From: an uncultured Collinsella sp.
GTDB taxonomy: Bacteria > Actinomycetota > Coriobacteriia > Coriobacteriales > Coriobacteriaceae
Reading direction: 5' to 3'
Assembly: GCA_900541665.1 (NCBI GenBank)
Contig: UQKV01000035.1
Location: forward strand, 1-21,599
Length of the DNA: 21,599 bases
Program-made: the position numbers and the translations under genes
Shown: positions 6,897 through 13,484 of the stretch, piece after piece
Layout: each line of letters begins with the position of its first letter
How positions within the stretch are numbered: the stretch's first letter is position 1
Notes under the pieces: generated by a model
The model's input: the letters and a program-made list of their open reading frames with translations, nothing else
What the model was told of the DNA's origin: nothing
Database searches by the model: none

Positions 6897-7214
6897 TTAC
6901 GCAACAGGCTTAACGTCGTCCATGACGACGTTATCCATAGCAGCCCGATTAATCTGGTGAACATAGATAGAGAGACGAATTGCCGTCCGCGACTCTCCAT
7001 TAATGAGAATGTCAGAGAACACCGGCGCGCAGGAGACATCAAAGCCGGTCGGAATCAGAAAGCCGCGCGCAATGGCAACGGCCTTGATGGCCTGGTTGAC
7101 GGCACCGGCGCCGACGCACTGAATGTTGACGGGGACGCCATCTTTGACCATGCCGGCAATGGCGCCGGCAACGGACGCGGGCGATGATTTGCTTGATACC
7201 TTCAGGCAATCCAT
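6897..7214 (-). CDS. spoVS: Stage V sporulation protein S (SpoVS) homologue
   Basis: A 105-residue protein that closely resembles SpoVS in its core: LKVSSKSSPASVAGAIAG near the start, then GAGAVNQAIKAVAIARGF, then a DI.INGE.RTAIRL segment. Bacillus SpoVS (about 86 residues) affects spore coat and septum steps. Homologues also occur in non-sporulating bacteria, where the role is unknown, and nucleic-acid binding has been suggested from its small alpha/beta fold. This copy has about 19 extra C-terminal residues (QINRAAMDNVVMDDVKPVA). The ATG at 7214 follows a clear AGGAG 7 nt away, so an open-frame extension to 7253 is rejected. It lies 74 nt after the GHKL ATPase gene and 65 nt before miaB. 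In Bacillus, spoVS also lies downstream of rny. Confidence 0.93.
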   Translation of the reverse strand: MDCLKVSSKSSPASVAGAIAGMVKDGVPVNIQCVGAGAVNQAIKAVAIARGFLIPTGFDVSCAPVFSDILINGESRTAIRLSIYVHQINRAAMDNVVMDDVKPVA

Positions 7215-7264
7215 GAAGAAACTCCTGCATTTAAAAGTACGTTTTAACTGCAATAACTGTATCG

Positions 7265-7282
7265 TACCGAGCGGACTCGGTA
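7265..7282 (-). other. Small hairpin between the GHKL ATPase gene and spoVS
   Basis: TACCGAG (7265-7271), loop CGGA, and CTCGGTA (7276-7282) form a perfect 7-bp stem starting 7 nt after the ATPase stop codon. No T-run follows on the minus strand, so it is more likely a processing or stabilising hairpin, or a weak attenuator, than a full terminator. Confidence 0.4.
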
Positions 7283-7288
7283 AAGATG

Positions 7289-8374
7289 CTATTCCTCTTT
7301 GGCAAGATCGAACGTCACGGTGATACGATCACGCGAAACGCGAATCTTAGGGTCGCCGCACAGATTGAGGTAATACCGGGCGGCGAGGTCGTTAAAGTCA
7401 CGCTCGACAGCACGCGAAAACTGCGCCATGTCATCCTTGGCGATGCGAAGTCCTCTACGATCCTTGGCAAGATCGACGGGAGCCGGCGAAAGCGAGGTGG
7501 AATCGCGCTCGCGCAGCAGACGTGCGGTCACGCCGCGAACGGGCTTAATCTGTCCCGACAGAATACGATGGGCAGTGCGCTCGGACATCTCAAGGCCCAG
7601 ACCGGAGCAGATCCGGATAAAGTCCTCGGCATCCGATGCAAGGCCCAAGCGATCGATAACTGGAAGCTCGCACTCGTCGTCGATAAAGAGCAGGCGCGAC
7701 GTATCGAGACGACTCGAAGCCTGAGCGTACAAGGTCGCAGCGATCTCGGACGGAGAGCCCAGATACACATCGCAACTACGCAGCTCCTCAAGGGCAAACT
7801 CACACGCAGCGCGAATAATGTTGTGAGGACCACGAGCACATACATAGCGGCCGTCTTCATCTTTAACCGCCTGAGGCCAGCTCGACTGGTCGGCGCGTTC
7901 ACACAAGCGATCGGTGGCTACGCACACCTTAAATGCGGAACCCAAATCAACACCCGATGTAACAACGCGTGCCTCATCCGTGTTCTGCTTGATAGAGAAC
8001 AGCGCCATACCACGACCGTGAACACCCCAACGGTCCATTTTCATGCTCTCGAGCTTGGAGGTAACACGGGCATCGAAGATACGCTCCTGCATATCCTGCG
8101 GCACACCCGAACCGTTATCCAGGAAGAGGAGGGTGCGAATACCCTCCTCCTTGGTCGTGGCAAGATAGACCCTATCGGCTCCGGCATCACGAGCATTACG
8201 CAGCATCTCGATGACAATGTCCTCTACATGCTGAATATCATGCTTGGCCTGACGGCGCTCGGCCTCCGAAACGCGGAGGCGGACATACCCCTCGCCAAGG
8301 TTTTCCTCGACGCGAAGGTTGCCCTCCCCCGACATCGACGCGATAAATGAGATGAGCTCGTTCGCGTCGTTCAT
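7289..8374 (-). CDS. Free-standing GHKL-fold ATPase (Hsp90/MutL/histidine-kinase ATPase fold), function unknown
   Basis: A 361-residue soluble protein with the Bergerat ATP-binding motifs in order. The N-box is EDIVIEMLRNARDA, with Glu56, Asn60 and Asp63. The G1 box is DNGSGVP (86-92), followed by an F-box-like IFDARVTSK, and the G2 box is WGVHGRGMALFSI (from about 116). There is no membrane helix, no phospho-acceptor H-box and no receiver domain, so it is not a complete sensor kinase. The C-terminal 190 residues match no domain I recognise. I chose the ATG at 8374, 1 nt after the rny stop codon, which implies coupling to rny; a GTG at 8398 inside rny is the alternative and neither has a good ribosome-binding site. 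It holds the place between rny and spoVS where Bacillus has ymdB. The substrate and partner are unknown. Confidence 0.75.
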   Translation of the reverse strand: MNDANELISFIASMSGEGNLRVEENLGEGYVRLRVSEAERRQAKHDIQHVEDIVIEMLRNARDAGADRVYLATTKEEGIRTLLFLDNGSGVPQDMQERIFDARVTSKLESMKMDRWGVHGRGMALFSIKQNTDEARVVTSGVDLGSAFKVCVATDRLCERADQSSWPQAVKDEDGRYVCARGPHNIIRAACEFALEELRSCDVYLGSPSEIAATLYAQASSRLDTSRLLFIDDECELPVIDRLGLASDAEDFIRICSGLGLEMSERTAHRILSGQIKPVRGVTARLLRERDSTSLSPAPVDLAKDRRGLRIAKDDMAQFSRAVERDFNDLAARYYLNLCGDPKIRVSRDRITVTFDLAKEE

Positions 8375-8375
8375 G

Positions 8376-9926
8376 TTATTTAGCGATATCGACGGCACGG
8401 CTCTCGCGAATCACGACAACGCGCACCTGACCGGGATACTCCATCTCTTCCTCGATCTGATGGGCGATATCGTGCGCAAGCACCGTGGACTGGGCATCGG
8501 AGATCTTGTCCGGCTGGACCATGACATGAACCTCGCGACCGGCCTGCATGGCATAGGTACGCTCGACGCCGTCATGAGAGTTGGCGATCTCCTCGAGCTT
8601 CTCAAGACGCTTGATGTAGTTCTCGGCCGACTCGCGGCGGGCGCCGGGACGAGAAGCGGAGACGGCATCGGCAGCCTGGACCAGAACGTCGAGCACCGTG
8701 TTGGGGTCGACATCGGCATGATGGGCCTCGATCGCGTGGACGATGACGGGCTTCTCACCATAACGGCGGGCAAGCTCGGCGCCAATGACAGCATGCGGAC
8801 CCTCAACGTCATGGTCGATGGCCTTGCCCAGGTCGTGCAGAAGACCGGCGCGCTTGGCGGTCACTACATCCAGACCAAGCTCGGAAGCCATAACGCCGCA
8901 CAGGTCGGAGACCTCAAGCGAGTGCTGCAGCACGTTCTGACCAAACGAGGTGCGGTAGCGCAAAGCGCCCAGGGTCTTGACAATCTCGGGATGCAGGTCG
9001 TGGATACCGGTATCAAAGGCGGCTTGCTCGCCAGCCTCGCGCACACGCTGCTGAACCAAGTCCGCGGCCTTGTGATACATCTCCTCGATGCGGGCGGGGT
9101 GAATACGGCCGTCGGCAATGAGGTTCTCGAGCGCCACGCGGGCGGTCTCACGACGGACCGGATCGAAGCTCGAGAGTACGACGGTCTCGGGGGTGTCATC
9201 AATCACGAGGTTGACGCCGGACACCTGCTCAAAGGTGCGAATGTTGCGACCCTCGCGACCGATGATGCGACCTTTGAGGTCATCGGAGGGAATATGCACG
9301 GAAGTGACGGTGACCTCGGCGGTATGGTCGGCGGCACAGCGCTGAATCGCCAGGGAGAGAATCTCCTGGGCGGTCTTGTGGCACTCGGCGCGGACCTGCT
9401 GCTCGGACTCACGGATGATAGTGGCTGCCTCGTGGGTAACCTCGCCGCGGACCTTGTCGAGCAGCTCCTTGTGAGCGTCCTCGCGCGTAAGGTCGGCAAT
9501 ACGCTCAAGCTCAGAGGTCTGCTTGGCGCAGAGCTCCTCAAGCTCGCGAGAGCGCTTCTCGACCTGACCGGCCTGGCTGGACAGCTGATGCTCGCGCTTA
9601 TCGAGCGCATCGTTGCGGCGATCGAGCGATTCCTCGCGCTGCATCACGCGATTTTCGAGCGTGCGAATCTCGCTCTTACGCTGCTTGTCCTCGGCCTCGG
9701 CGGCCTGTTTGTTCTTGATGATCTCTTCCTTAGCCTCGAGCAGAGCCTCTTTTTTGAGGGTCTCGGCCTGACGCTTTGCATCACCGATCAGGGACTCTGC
9801 CTGCGCGTGTGCCGACTGAATCTTTTCGTCGGCCTCGTGAAGACTACCCTGCTTGGCGGTGCGCATGTAGGCAATGGCGGCGATGGCACCCAAAACGAGG
9901 CCAACGAGCGCTGCAATGATAGGCAT
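8376..9926 (-). CDS. rny: Ribonuclease Y
   Basis: Membrane-anchored endoribonuclease that starts mRNA decay. The 516-residue protein has an N-terminal membrane helix (about 2-21), a long charged coiled coil (about 28-190), a KH RNA-binding domain with GRIIGREGRN (219-228), and an HD catalytic domain with the metal-binding pair His364-Asp365 in LLHDLGKAIDHD. Length is typical (Bacillus RNase Y, 520). The ATG at 9926 has AGGAG 5 nt upstream; a GTG at 9932 would overlap that site and is rejected. Expression is likely from the promoter at 10093-10121 with a leader of about 160 nt. RNase J is also encoded in this window, so the cell probably uses both, as Bacillus does; many actinobacteria lack RNase Y. 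Confidence 0.97.
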   Translation of the reverse strand: MPIIAALVGLVLGAIAAIAYMRTAKQGSLHEADEKIQSAHAQAESLIGDAKRQAETLKKEALLEAKEEIIKNKQAAEAEDKQRKSEIRTLENRVMQREESLDRRNDALDKREHQLSSQAGQVEKRSRELEELCAKQTSELERIADLTREDAHKELLDKVRGEVTHEAATIIRESEQQVRAECHKTAQEILSLAIQRCAADHTAEVTVTSVHIPSDDLKGRIIGREGRNIRTFEQVSGVNLVIDDTPETVVLSSFDPVRRETARVALENLIADGRIHPARIEEMYHKAADLVQQRVREAGEQAAFDTGIHDLHPEIVKTLGALRYRTSFGQNVLQHSLEVSDLCGVMASELGLDVVTAKRAGLLHDLGKAIDHDVEGPHAVIGAELARRYGEKPVIVHAIEAHHADVDPNTVLDVLVQAADAVSASRPGARRESAENYIKRLEKLEEIANSHDGVERTYAMQAGREVHVMVQPDKISDAQSTVLAHDIAHQIEEEMEYPGQVRVVVIRESRAVDIAK

Positions 9927-9961
9927 GCTCACTCCTTTTTATGGATTCGTTACACAACAAA

Positions 9962-9987
9962 GCGAACCGTCCTCACGAACGGCTCGC
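9962..9987 (-). other. Hairpin in the rny 5' leader
   Basis: GCGAACCGT (9962-9970) and ACGGCTCGC (9979-9987) pair over 9 bp, with one G-U pair in the minus-strand RNA and an 8-nt loop. It lies about 36 nt upstream of the rny start codon. It may affect leader stability or translation; no known riboswitch pattern is visible. Confidence 0.45.
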
Positions 9988-10092
9988 GACATTTGAGTAA
10001 TATGGGCGCAGCTAATGCGGGTCGGATACAGATAAACATATAAACAAACTCATCACAGATGAGCACATATCACAAAGCAAATGACAGCAATT

Positions 10093-10121
10093 ATCCTACG
10101 TTGAACCGCAACAACTGTCAA
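10093..10121 (-). promoter_or_regulatory. Sigma70-type promoter of rny
   Basis: On the minus strand a perfect TTGACA (10116-10121) is followed by exactly 17 nt and TAGGAT (10093-10098, four of six). The predicted start is near 10086, giving a leader of about 160 nt. It sits directly after the recX terminator-like hairpin, which separates recA-recX from the rny cluster. Confidence 0.7.
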
Positions 10122-10127
10122 ATAAAC

Positions 10128-10178
10128 GCACCCGCACGGCGCCAATCGAGCGGTGAACGGCAGGGGCGTAACGGGTGC
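10128..10178 (-). terminator. Terminator-like hairpin after recX
   Basis: GCACCCG (10128-10134) and CGGGTGC (10172-10178) form a 7-bp stem. On the minus strand it is followed by GTTTATTT. The 37-nt loop is long for a rho-independent terminator, so the call is tentative. Its position, just after recX and just before the rny promoter, supports it. Confidence 0.4.
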
Positions 10179-10183
10179 TACGC

Positions 10184-10876
10184 TTACACGGAGCATTCCT
10201 CGCTTAAGGCATCGAGGCGTGCCTTAACGGCATCGGCGGCGATGTGATAGGAAAAACCCTTACCCATCAAAAACCTGACGAGCTTTTCGAATGCACGTAC
10301 TTCGGGAACGCGACGTTTAGCGAGCAAGGCCGAAGCGCGAGCCAAGTCATCATCAACGGCAAAATAAGCCTCGGGATACCCGGGGATATCGTCAAGCACG
10401 ACATGACGGCGTTTGAGTTCAACCTCGATCTTGCGCTGCCCCCAGCCGCGACGCTTGCGCTCTTCGATAAAGTACGAGCAAAAGCGGTTCTCATCCAAAA
10501 AACGATACTCGGTCGCTCGAGCAACTGCAAAATCGATCGCGGGCTGTCGAAAGCCATAGCGCGCCAACTTATCGCGCACCTCGCCCGTGGCATGATCACG
10601 GCGCGAAAGCATCTCGGTCACCATGGTGAGCGCACATTTACGTTCGATAAGCTGCACTGCCTCGCGAAAGTCATCCCAATCACAGGGAAGGTCGGGGCGG
10701 TTCTTAAGGTACAGGCGCGCCACGCGCACGGGAATCCAAATGGAACGTTCGAAACCGCCCTCAAGATCGCAATCGATATGCGCGCAGGGCTTTTTAGACG
10801 CATAACCGCTCGAGAACGAGGAGGCCGCTTTCTTATCGGGAAAGACGACCGTGGCCTCGGTCACCGTATACGACAT
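10184..10876 (-). CDS. recX: Regulatory protein RecX
   Basis: Binds RecA filaments and limits RecA recombinase and coprotease activity. The 230-residue basic protein has the helical repeat pattern of the family, including MLSRRDHATGEVRDKLARYGF (about 87-107) and ENRFCSYFIEERKRRGWGQRKIEVELKRR (about 128-156). The C-terminal repeat is KLVRFLMGKGFSYHIAADAV. The first 80 residues are poorly conserved. The ATG is 11 nt after the recA stop codon, so it is probably read on the recA transcript and SOS-induced with it. recA-recX is a common operon. Confidence 0.92.
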   Translation of the reverse strand: MSYTVTEATVVFPDKKAASSFSSGYASKKPCAHIDCDLEGGFERSIWIPVRVARLYLKNRPDLPCDWDDFREAVQLIERKCALTMVTEMLSRRDHATGEVRDKLARYGFRQPAIDFAVARATEYRFLDENRFCSYFIEERKRRGWGQRKIEVELKRRHVVLDDIPGYPEAYFAVDDDLARASALLAKRRVPEVRAFEKLVRFLMGKGFSYHIAADAVKARLDALSEECSV

Positions 10877-10887
10877 GTCGGCATCCG

Positions 10888-12036
10888 CTACTCGTCGTCA
10901 TCGTCGAGCATCGCGGAGCCATCGATGGCGTACAGCTCATCAAACTCCTCGGGGGCGGGCTGATCGGTCAACTCAACCTCGGAGGGGGCATCGTCGTCAT
11001 ACTCAAGGCCGCAGGCAAGGCGAACCTTGTGCTCGATCTCGTCGGCGCAATCGGGGTGCTCGCGCAGGAACGTCTTGGCGGCCTCGCGACCGTTGCCGAG
11101 CTTGTCCTCGCCATAGGCAAACCAGGACCCCATCTTTTTGCAAATGCCGCACTCAACGGCCATATCCAGAATCGAGCCCTCTTTGGAGATGCCGGTGCCG
11201 TACATAATGTCAAACTCGGCCGAGCGGAACGGAGCGGCCACCTTGTTCTTAACGACCTTGGCGCGCACGCGATTACCGATAACCTCGTCCTTAAGCTTGA
11301 TGGTATCGATTTTGCGAATATCGATTCGCACGGAAGAGAAGAACTTGAGCGCGCGGCCACCCGTGGTGGTCTCAGGGTTGCCGAACATGACACCGATCTT
11401 CTCGCGCAGCTGGTTAATGAAGATGCAGGTCGTATTGGACTTGGAAAGCGAGCCGGCGAGCTTGCGGAGCGCCTGGCTCATCAAACGAGCCTGCAGACCC
11501 ACCGTCGTGTCACCGATCTCGCCCTCAATCTCGGCACGCGGAGTCAAGGCGGCAACAGAGTCGACGACGATGGCGTCGATGGCACCGGAGCGCACAAGCA
11601 TATCGACGATCTCGAGCGCCTGCTCGCCCGTATCGGGCTGGGAAATCAGGACCTCGTCGATATCGACGCCAATACGCGCGGCATAGGTGGGATCAAGCGC
11701 GTGCTCGGCATCGATAAATGCAACAACGCCACCCATGGCCTGAGCCTCAGCAAGGATCTCGAGTGAAAGCGTTGTCTTACCGGAGGACTCGGGGCCATAA
11801 ATCTCGACGATACGGCCGCGCGGCACGCCGCCGATACCCAAGGCGGCATCGAGCGCCAGAGAGCCCGTCGGAATAGCCTCGACCTCGAGCTCGGGACCGC
11901 CGTCGCCATACCTCATAATAGAGCCCTGGCCGAACTTCTTCTCAATCTCGGCCTTGGTGGTGGCGATCATCTCATCGCGCTCTTTACCCGTCGTGCGTGC
12001 ATGAACGGTACGTACGGGACCTGAATTCTTGGCCAT
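10888..12036 (-). CDS. recA: Recombinase RecA
   Basis: ATP-dependent strand-exchange protein and activator of LexA self-cleavage. The 382-residue protein has Walker A GPESSGKT (81-88), the catalytic FIDAEHALD segment, Walker B VVDSVAAL, the L1/L2 DNA-binding loops (around GEIGDTTVGLQARLMSQALR and INQLREKIGVMFGNPETTTGG) and an acidic tail ending LDDDDE. The C-terminal 50 residues are longer and more acidic than the core needs, as in many RecA proteins. The ATG at 12036 has GAGGAGG 6 nt upstream; the open frame reaches a TTG at 12057, which lies ahead of that site and is rejected. The promoter at 12067-12095 has an SOS box in its spacer. recX follows after 11 nt. Confidence 0.98.
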   Translation of the reverse strand: MAKNSGPVRTVHARTTGKERDEMIATTKAEIEKKFGQGSIMRYGDGGPELEVEAIPTGSLALDAALGIGGVPRGRIVEIYGPESSGKTTLSLEILAEAQAMGGVVAFIDAEHALDPTYAARIGVDIDEVLISQPDTGEQALEIVDMLVRSGAIDAIVVDSVAALTPRAEIEGEIGDTTVGLQARLMSQALRKLAGSLSKSNTTCIFINQLREKIGVMFGNPETTTGGRALKFFSSVRIDIRKIDTIKLKDEVIGNRVRAKVVKNKVAAPFRSAEFDIMYGTGISKEGSILDMAVECGICKKMGSWFAYGEDKLGNGREAAKTFLREHPDCADEIEHKVRLACGLEYDDDAPSEVELTDQPAPEEFDELYAIDGSAMLDDDDE

Positions 12037-12066
12037 GAATAGCCCTCCTCTTAACAACCTGAAACG

Positions 12067-12095
12067 ATAATAAACGAACGGCTGTTCGTGGTCAA
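12067..12095 (-). promoter_or_regulatory. Sigma70-type promoter of recA
   Basis: On the minus strand TTGACC (12090-12095, five of six) is followed by exactly 17 nt and TATTAT (12067-12072, five of six). The predicted start near 12060 leaves a leader of about 24 nt before the ATG at 12036. A perfect LexA box fills most of the spacer. Confidence 0.85.
12076..12087. promoter_or_regulatory. LexA-binding site (SOS box) in the recA promoter
   Basis: GAACGGCTGTTC (minus strand GAACAGCCGTTC) matches GAACNNNNGTTC exactly and lies between the -35 and -10 of recA. The flanks extend the symmetry to CGAAC...GTTCG. The placement is the same as in the LysM-gene promoter at 1837. Confidence 0.92.
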
Positions 12096-12262
12096 CCGTT
12101 CAGATTCATCATATGCACCCGACCATTCCAAAACCCGACCAAACGCCAACCACTCACCGAACAAATGCTTGACCACGCCAATCACAAATACGGGTGCTCG
12201 AATAAATTTAGGCCTTGTACCAGCGCAAACACCAATACCGTCAAAGGTCCCTATCTCCACAA

Positions 12263-12286
12263 TTAAGGGGCCCTAAGGCCCCTTAA
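12263..12286 (-). terminator. Rho-independent-type terminator of the rnj-to-cinA operon
   Basis: TTAAGGGGCC (12263-12272), loop CTAA, and GGCCCCTTAA (12277-12286) form a perfect 10-bp stem starting 7 nt after the cinA stop codon. The T-tract on the minus strand is short (TTAATTG), but the stem is strong and GC-rich. It separates the seven-gene operon from recA. Confidence 0.75.
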
Positions 12287-12293
12287 ACCATGT

Positions 12294-12824
12294 CTATTCC
12301 ATAGAATTGAGCACACGGACAATGCGTCCCAAAGCCTCCGCGACCGCATGGGCACGAACGCACGACCGATCGCCCTCGTAATGACAGCGCGCAGACTCGA
12401 CAACCGGCGCTCCCCCATCGGCCGCGCGATAAGCCCAGCCAATATAGAACGTACCGGCGGGGTCTTGCTCGGTGCCACCACCGGGCCCAGCGTAGCCCGT
12501 TGCGCTTACGGCCACATCGCTCTGATAGAGGTCCAGCGAGCCCGCGGCCATCTCGCGCGCCGTCTGGTGCGACACGGCGCTAAACCGATCGAGCGTTTCC
12601 TGCTCGACGCCGAGCACGCGATGTTTAATCTCATCGCAGTAGGTCACCGCACCGCCACGAAGCACCGCCGAGGCACCCGGGATATCGGCAATCGTCGAGG
12701 CGATCATGCCCGCCGTCAGCGACTCCGCCGTCGACACCGTCACACCACGGGCACTTGCGCGCTCGACAATATCGCGCGCCAGCTCCTCGTTGTTTGCGGC
12801 AATCTGCAAATAAGGCTCCGTCAT
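12294..12824 (-). CDS. cinA: CinA C-terminal-family nicotinamide-nucleotide amidohydrolase (PncC-like)
   Basis: A 176-residue stand-alone version of the CinA C-terminal domain, which deamidates nicotinamide mononucleotide to nicotinate mononucleotide in NAD recycling. Family features are VTVSTAESLTAGMIAS (near residues 29-44), GGAVTYCDEIKHRVLGV, SHQTAREMAAG and SATGYAGPGGGTEQDPAGTFYIGW. The N-terminal molybdopterin-binding-like domain of full-length CinA is absent. I chose the ATG at 12824; a GTG at 12830 is nearly as good because AGG lies 5 nt upstream of it. pgsA ends 12 nt before. pgsA-cinA-recA is the Bacillota order too, but here a terminator and a new promoter separate cinA from recA. 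Confidence 0.92.
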   Translation of the reverse strand: MTEPYLQIAANNEELARDIVERASARGVTVSTAESLTAGMIASTIADIPGASAVLRGGAVTYCDEIKHRVLGVEQETLDRFSAVSHQTAREMAAGSLDLYQSDVAVSATGYAGPGGGTEQDPAGTFYIGWAYRAADGGAPVVESARCHYEGDRSCVRAHAVAEALGRIVRVLNSME

Positions 12825-12836
12825 ACCCACCAGGAC

Positions 12837-13475
12837 CTAGACCGAAAAGACAATCTTGCGACAGTTCCAGAAGTACTGGGCGCCCGAGACAATGGTCAAA
12901 ATCACGGCGATGACGTACAGGAAGCGCGAAACCGAATAGACACCGAGCAGCAGCGACACCGGCCCCAGCTGAAGGCCGGCCATCGCAAAGACGCACAGAT
13001 AGCCGCAGATGGAGACCATCGTGGTCGCCGTCTTATACTTGCCGAGCTTATCGGCGGCAACGACCACGCCGGCAGCACTCGCGACCATGCGAAGGGCGCT
13101 CACCAGCAGCTCGCGGAACAGGATGATGAACACGGACCACACGGTCACCGCGCCAAAATCCAAGAACAGCAGCAGGGCCGAGAACACGAGCAGCTTGTCG
13201 GCGATGGGGTCCAAGAACTTGCCGAAATCGGTAATCTCGTTGCGCGAGCGCGCCAGATAGCCGTCGACCTTATCGGTGCACGACAGGATCACATACAAAA
13301 TGAAGGCAGCGGCGGCGAGCGGACCGTCGAAGGTGCTCCAGTCCGTACCGGCAACGCTCGCGTGAGACAGGGCCGAAACGATCATGAACACCGGGATAAA
13401 GACGATGCGAACGCACGTCACGATGTTGGCGGGCGTCCAAACACTCGTCAGTTCCTTATTGCTCTCGTTAGCCAC
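12837..13475 (-). CDS. pgsA: CDP-diacylglycerol--glycerol-3-phosphate 3-phosphatidyltransferase
   Basis: Makes phosphatidylglycerol phosphate, the first committed step to phosphatidylglycerol, at the membrane. The 212-residue protein has several hydrophobic helices and the complete CDP-alcohol phosphotransferase motif D-x2-DG-x2-AR-x8-G-x3-D-x3-D. Its residues are Asp68, Asp71-Gly72, Ala75-Arg76, Gly85, Asp89 and Asp93. The N-terminal TPANIVTCVRI is typical of PgsA. The start is a GTG at 13475, with AGGAG 6 nt upstream, 9 nt after the rimO stop codon. An extra hydrophilic stretch of about 15 residues (38-52) lies between the first two helices. Other CDP-alcohol transferases are possible, but the N-terminus and pgsA-cinA context favour PgsA. 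Confidence 0.93.
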   Translation of the reverse strand: MANESNKELTSVWTPANIVTCVRIVFIPVFMIVSALSHASVAGTDWSTFDGPLAAAAFILYVILSCTDKVDGYLARSRNEITDFGKFLDPIADKLLVFSALLLFLDFGAVTVWSVFIILFRELLVSALRMVASAAGVVVAADKLGKYKTATTMVSICGYLCVFAMAGLQLGPVSLLLGVYSVSRFLYVIAVILTIVSGAQYFWNCRKIVFSV

Positions 13476-13484
13476 GACGCTCTC

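Noticed and set aside
8319..10043. A 574-codon plus-strand open frame opposite rny
   Set aside because: It mirrors the rny codons in the antisense frame and runs through the rny start and leader. It is a by-product of codon bias and the regular coiled-coil sequence.
12051..12260. A 69-codon minus-strand open frame upstream of recA
   Set aside because: It starts at a GTG without a ribosome-binding site and runs through the recA promoter and SOS box, so it is not a gene.
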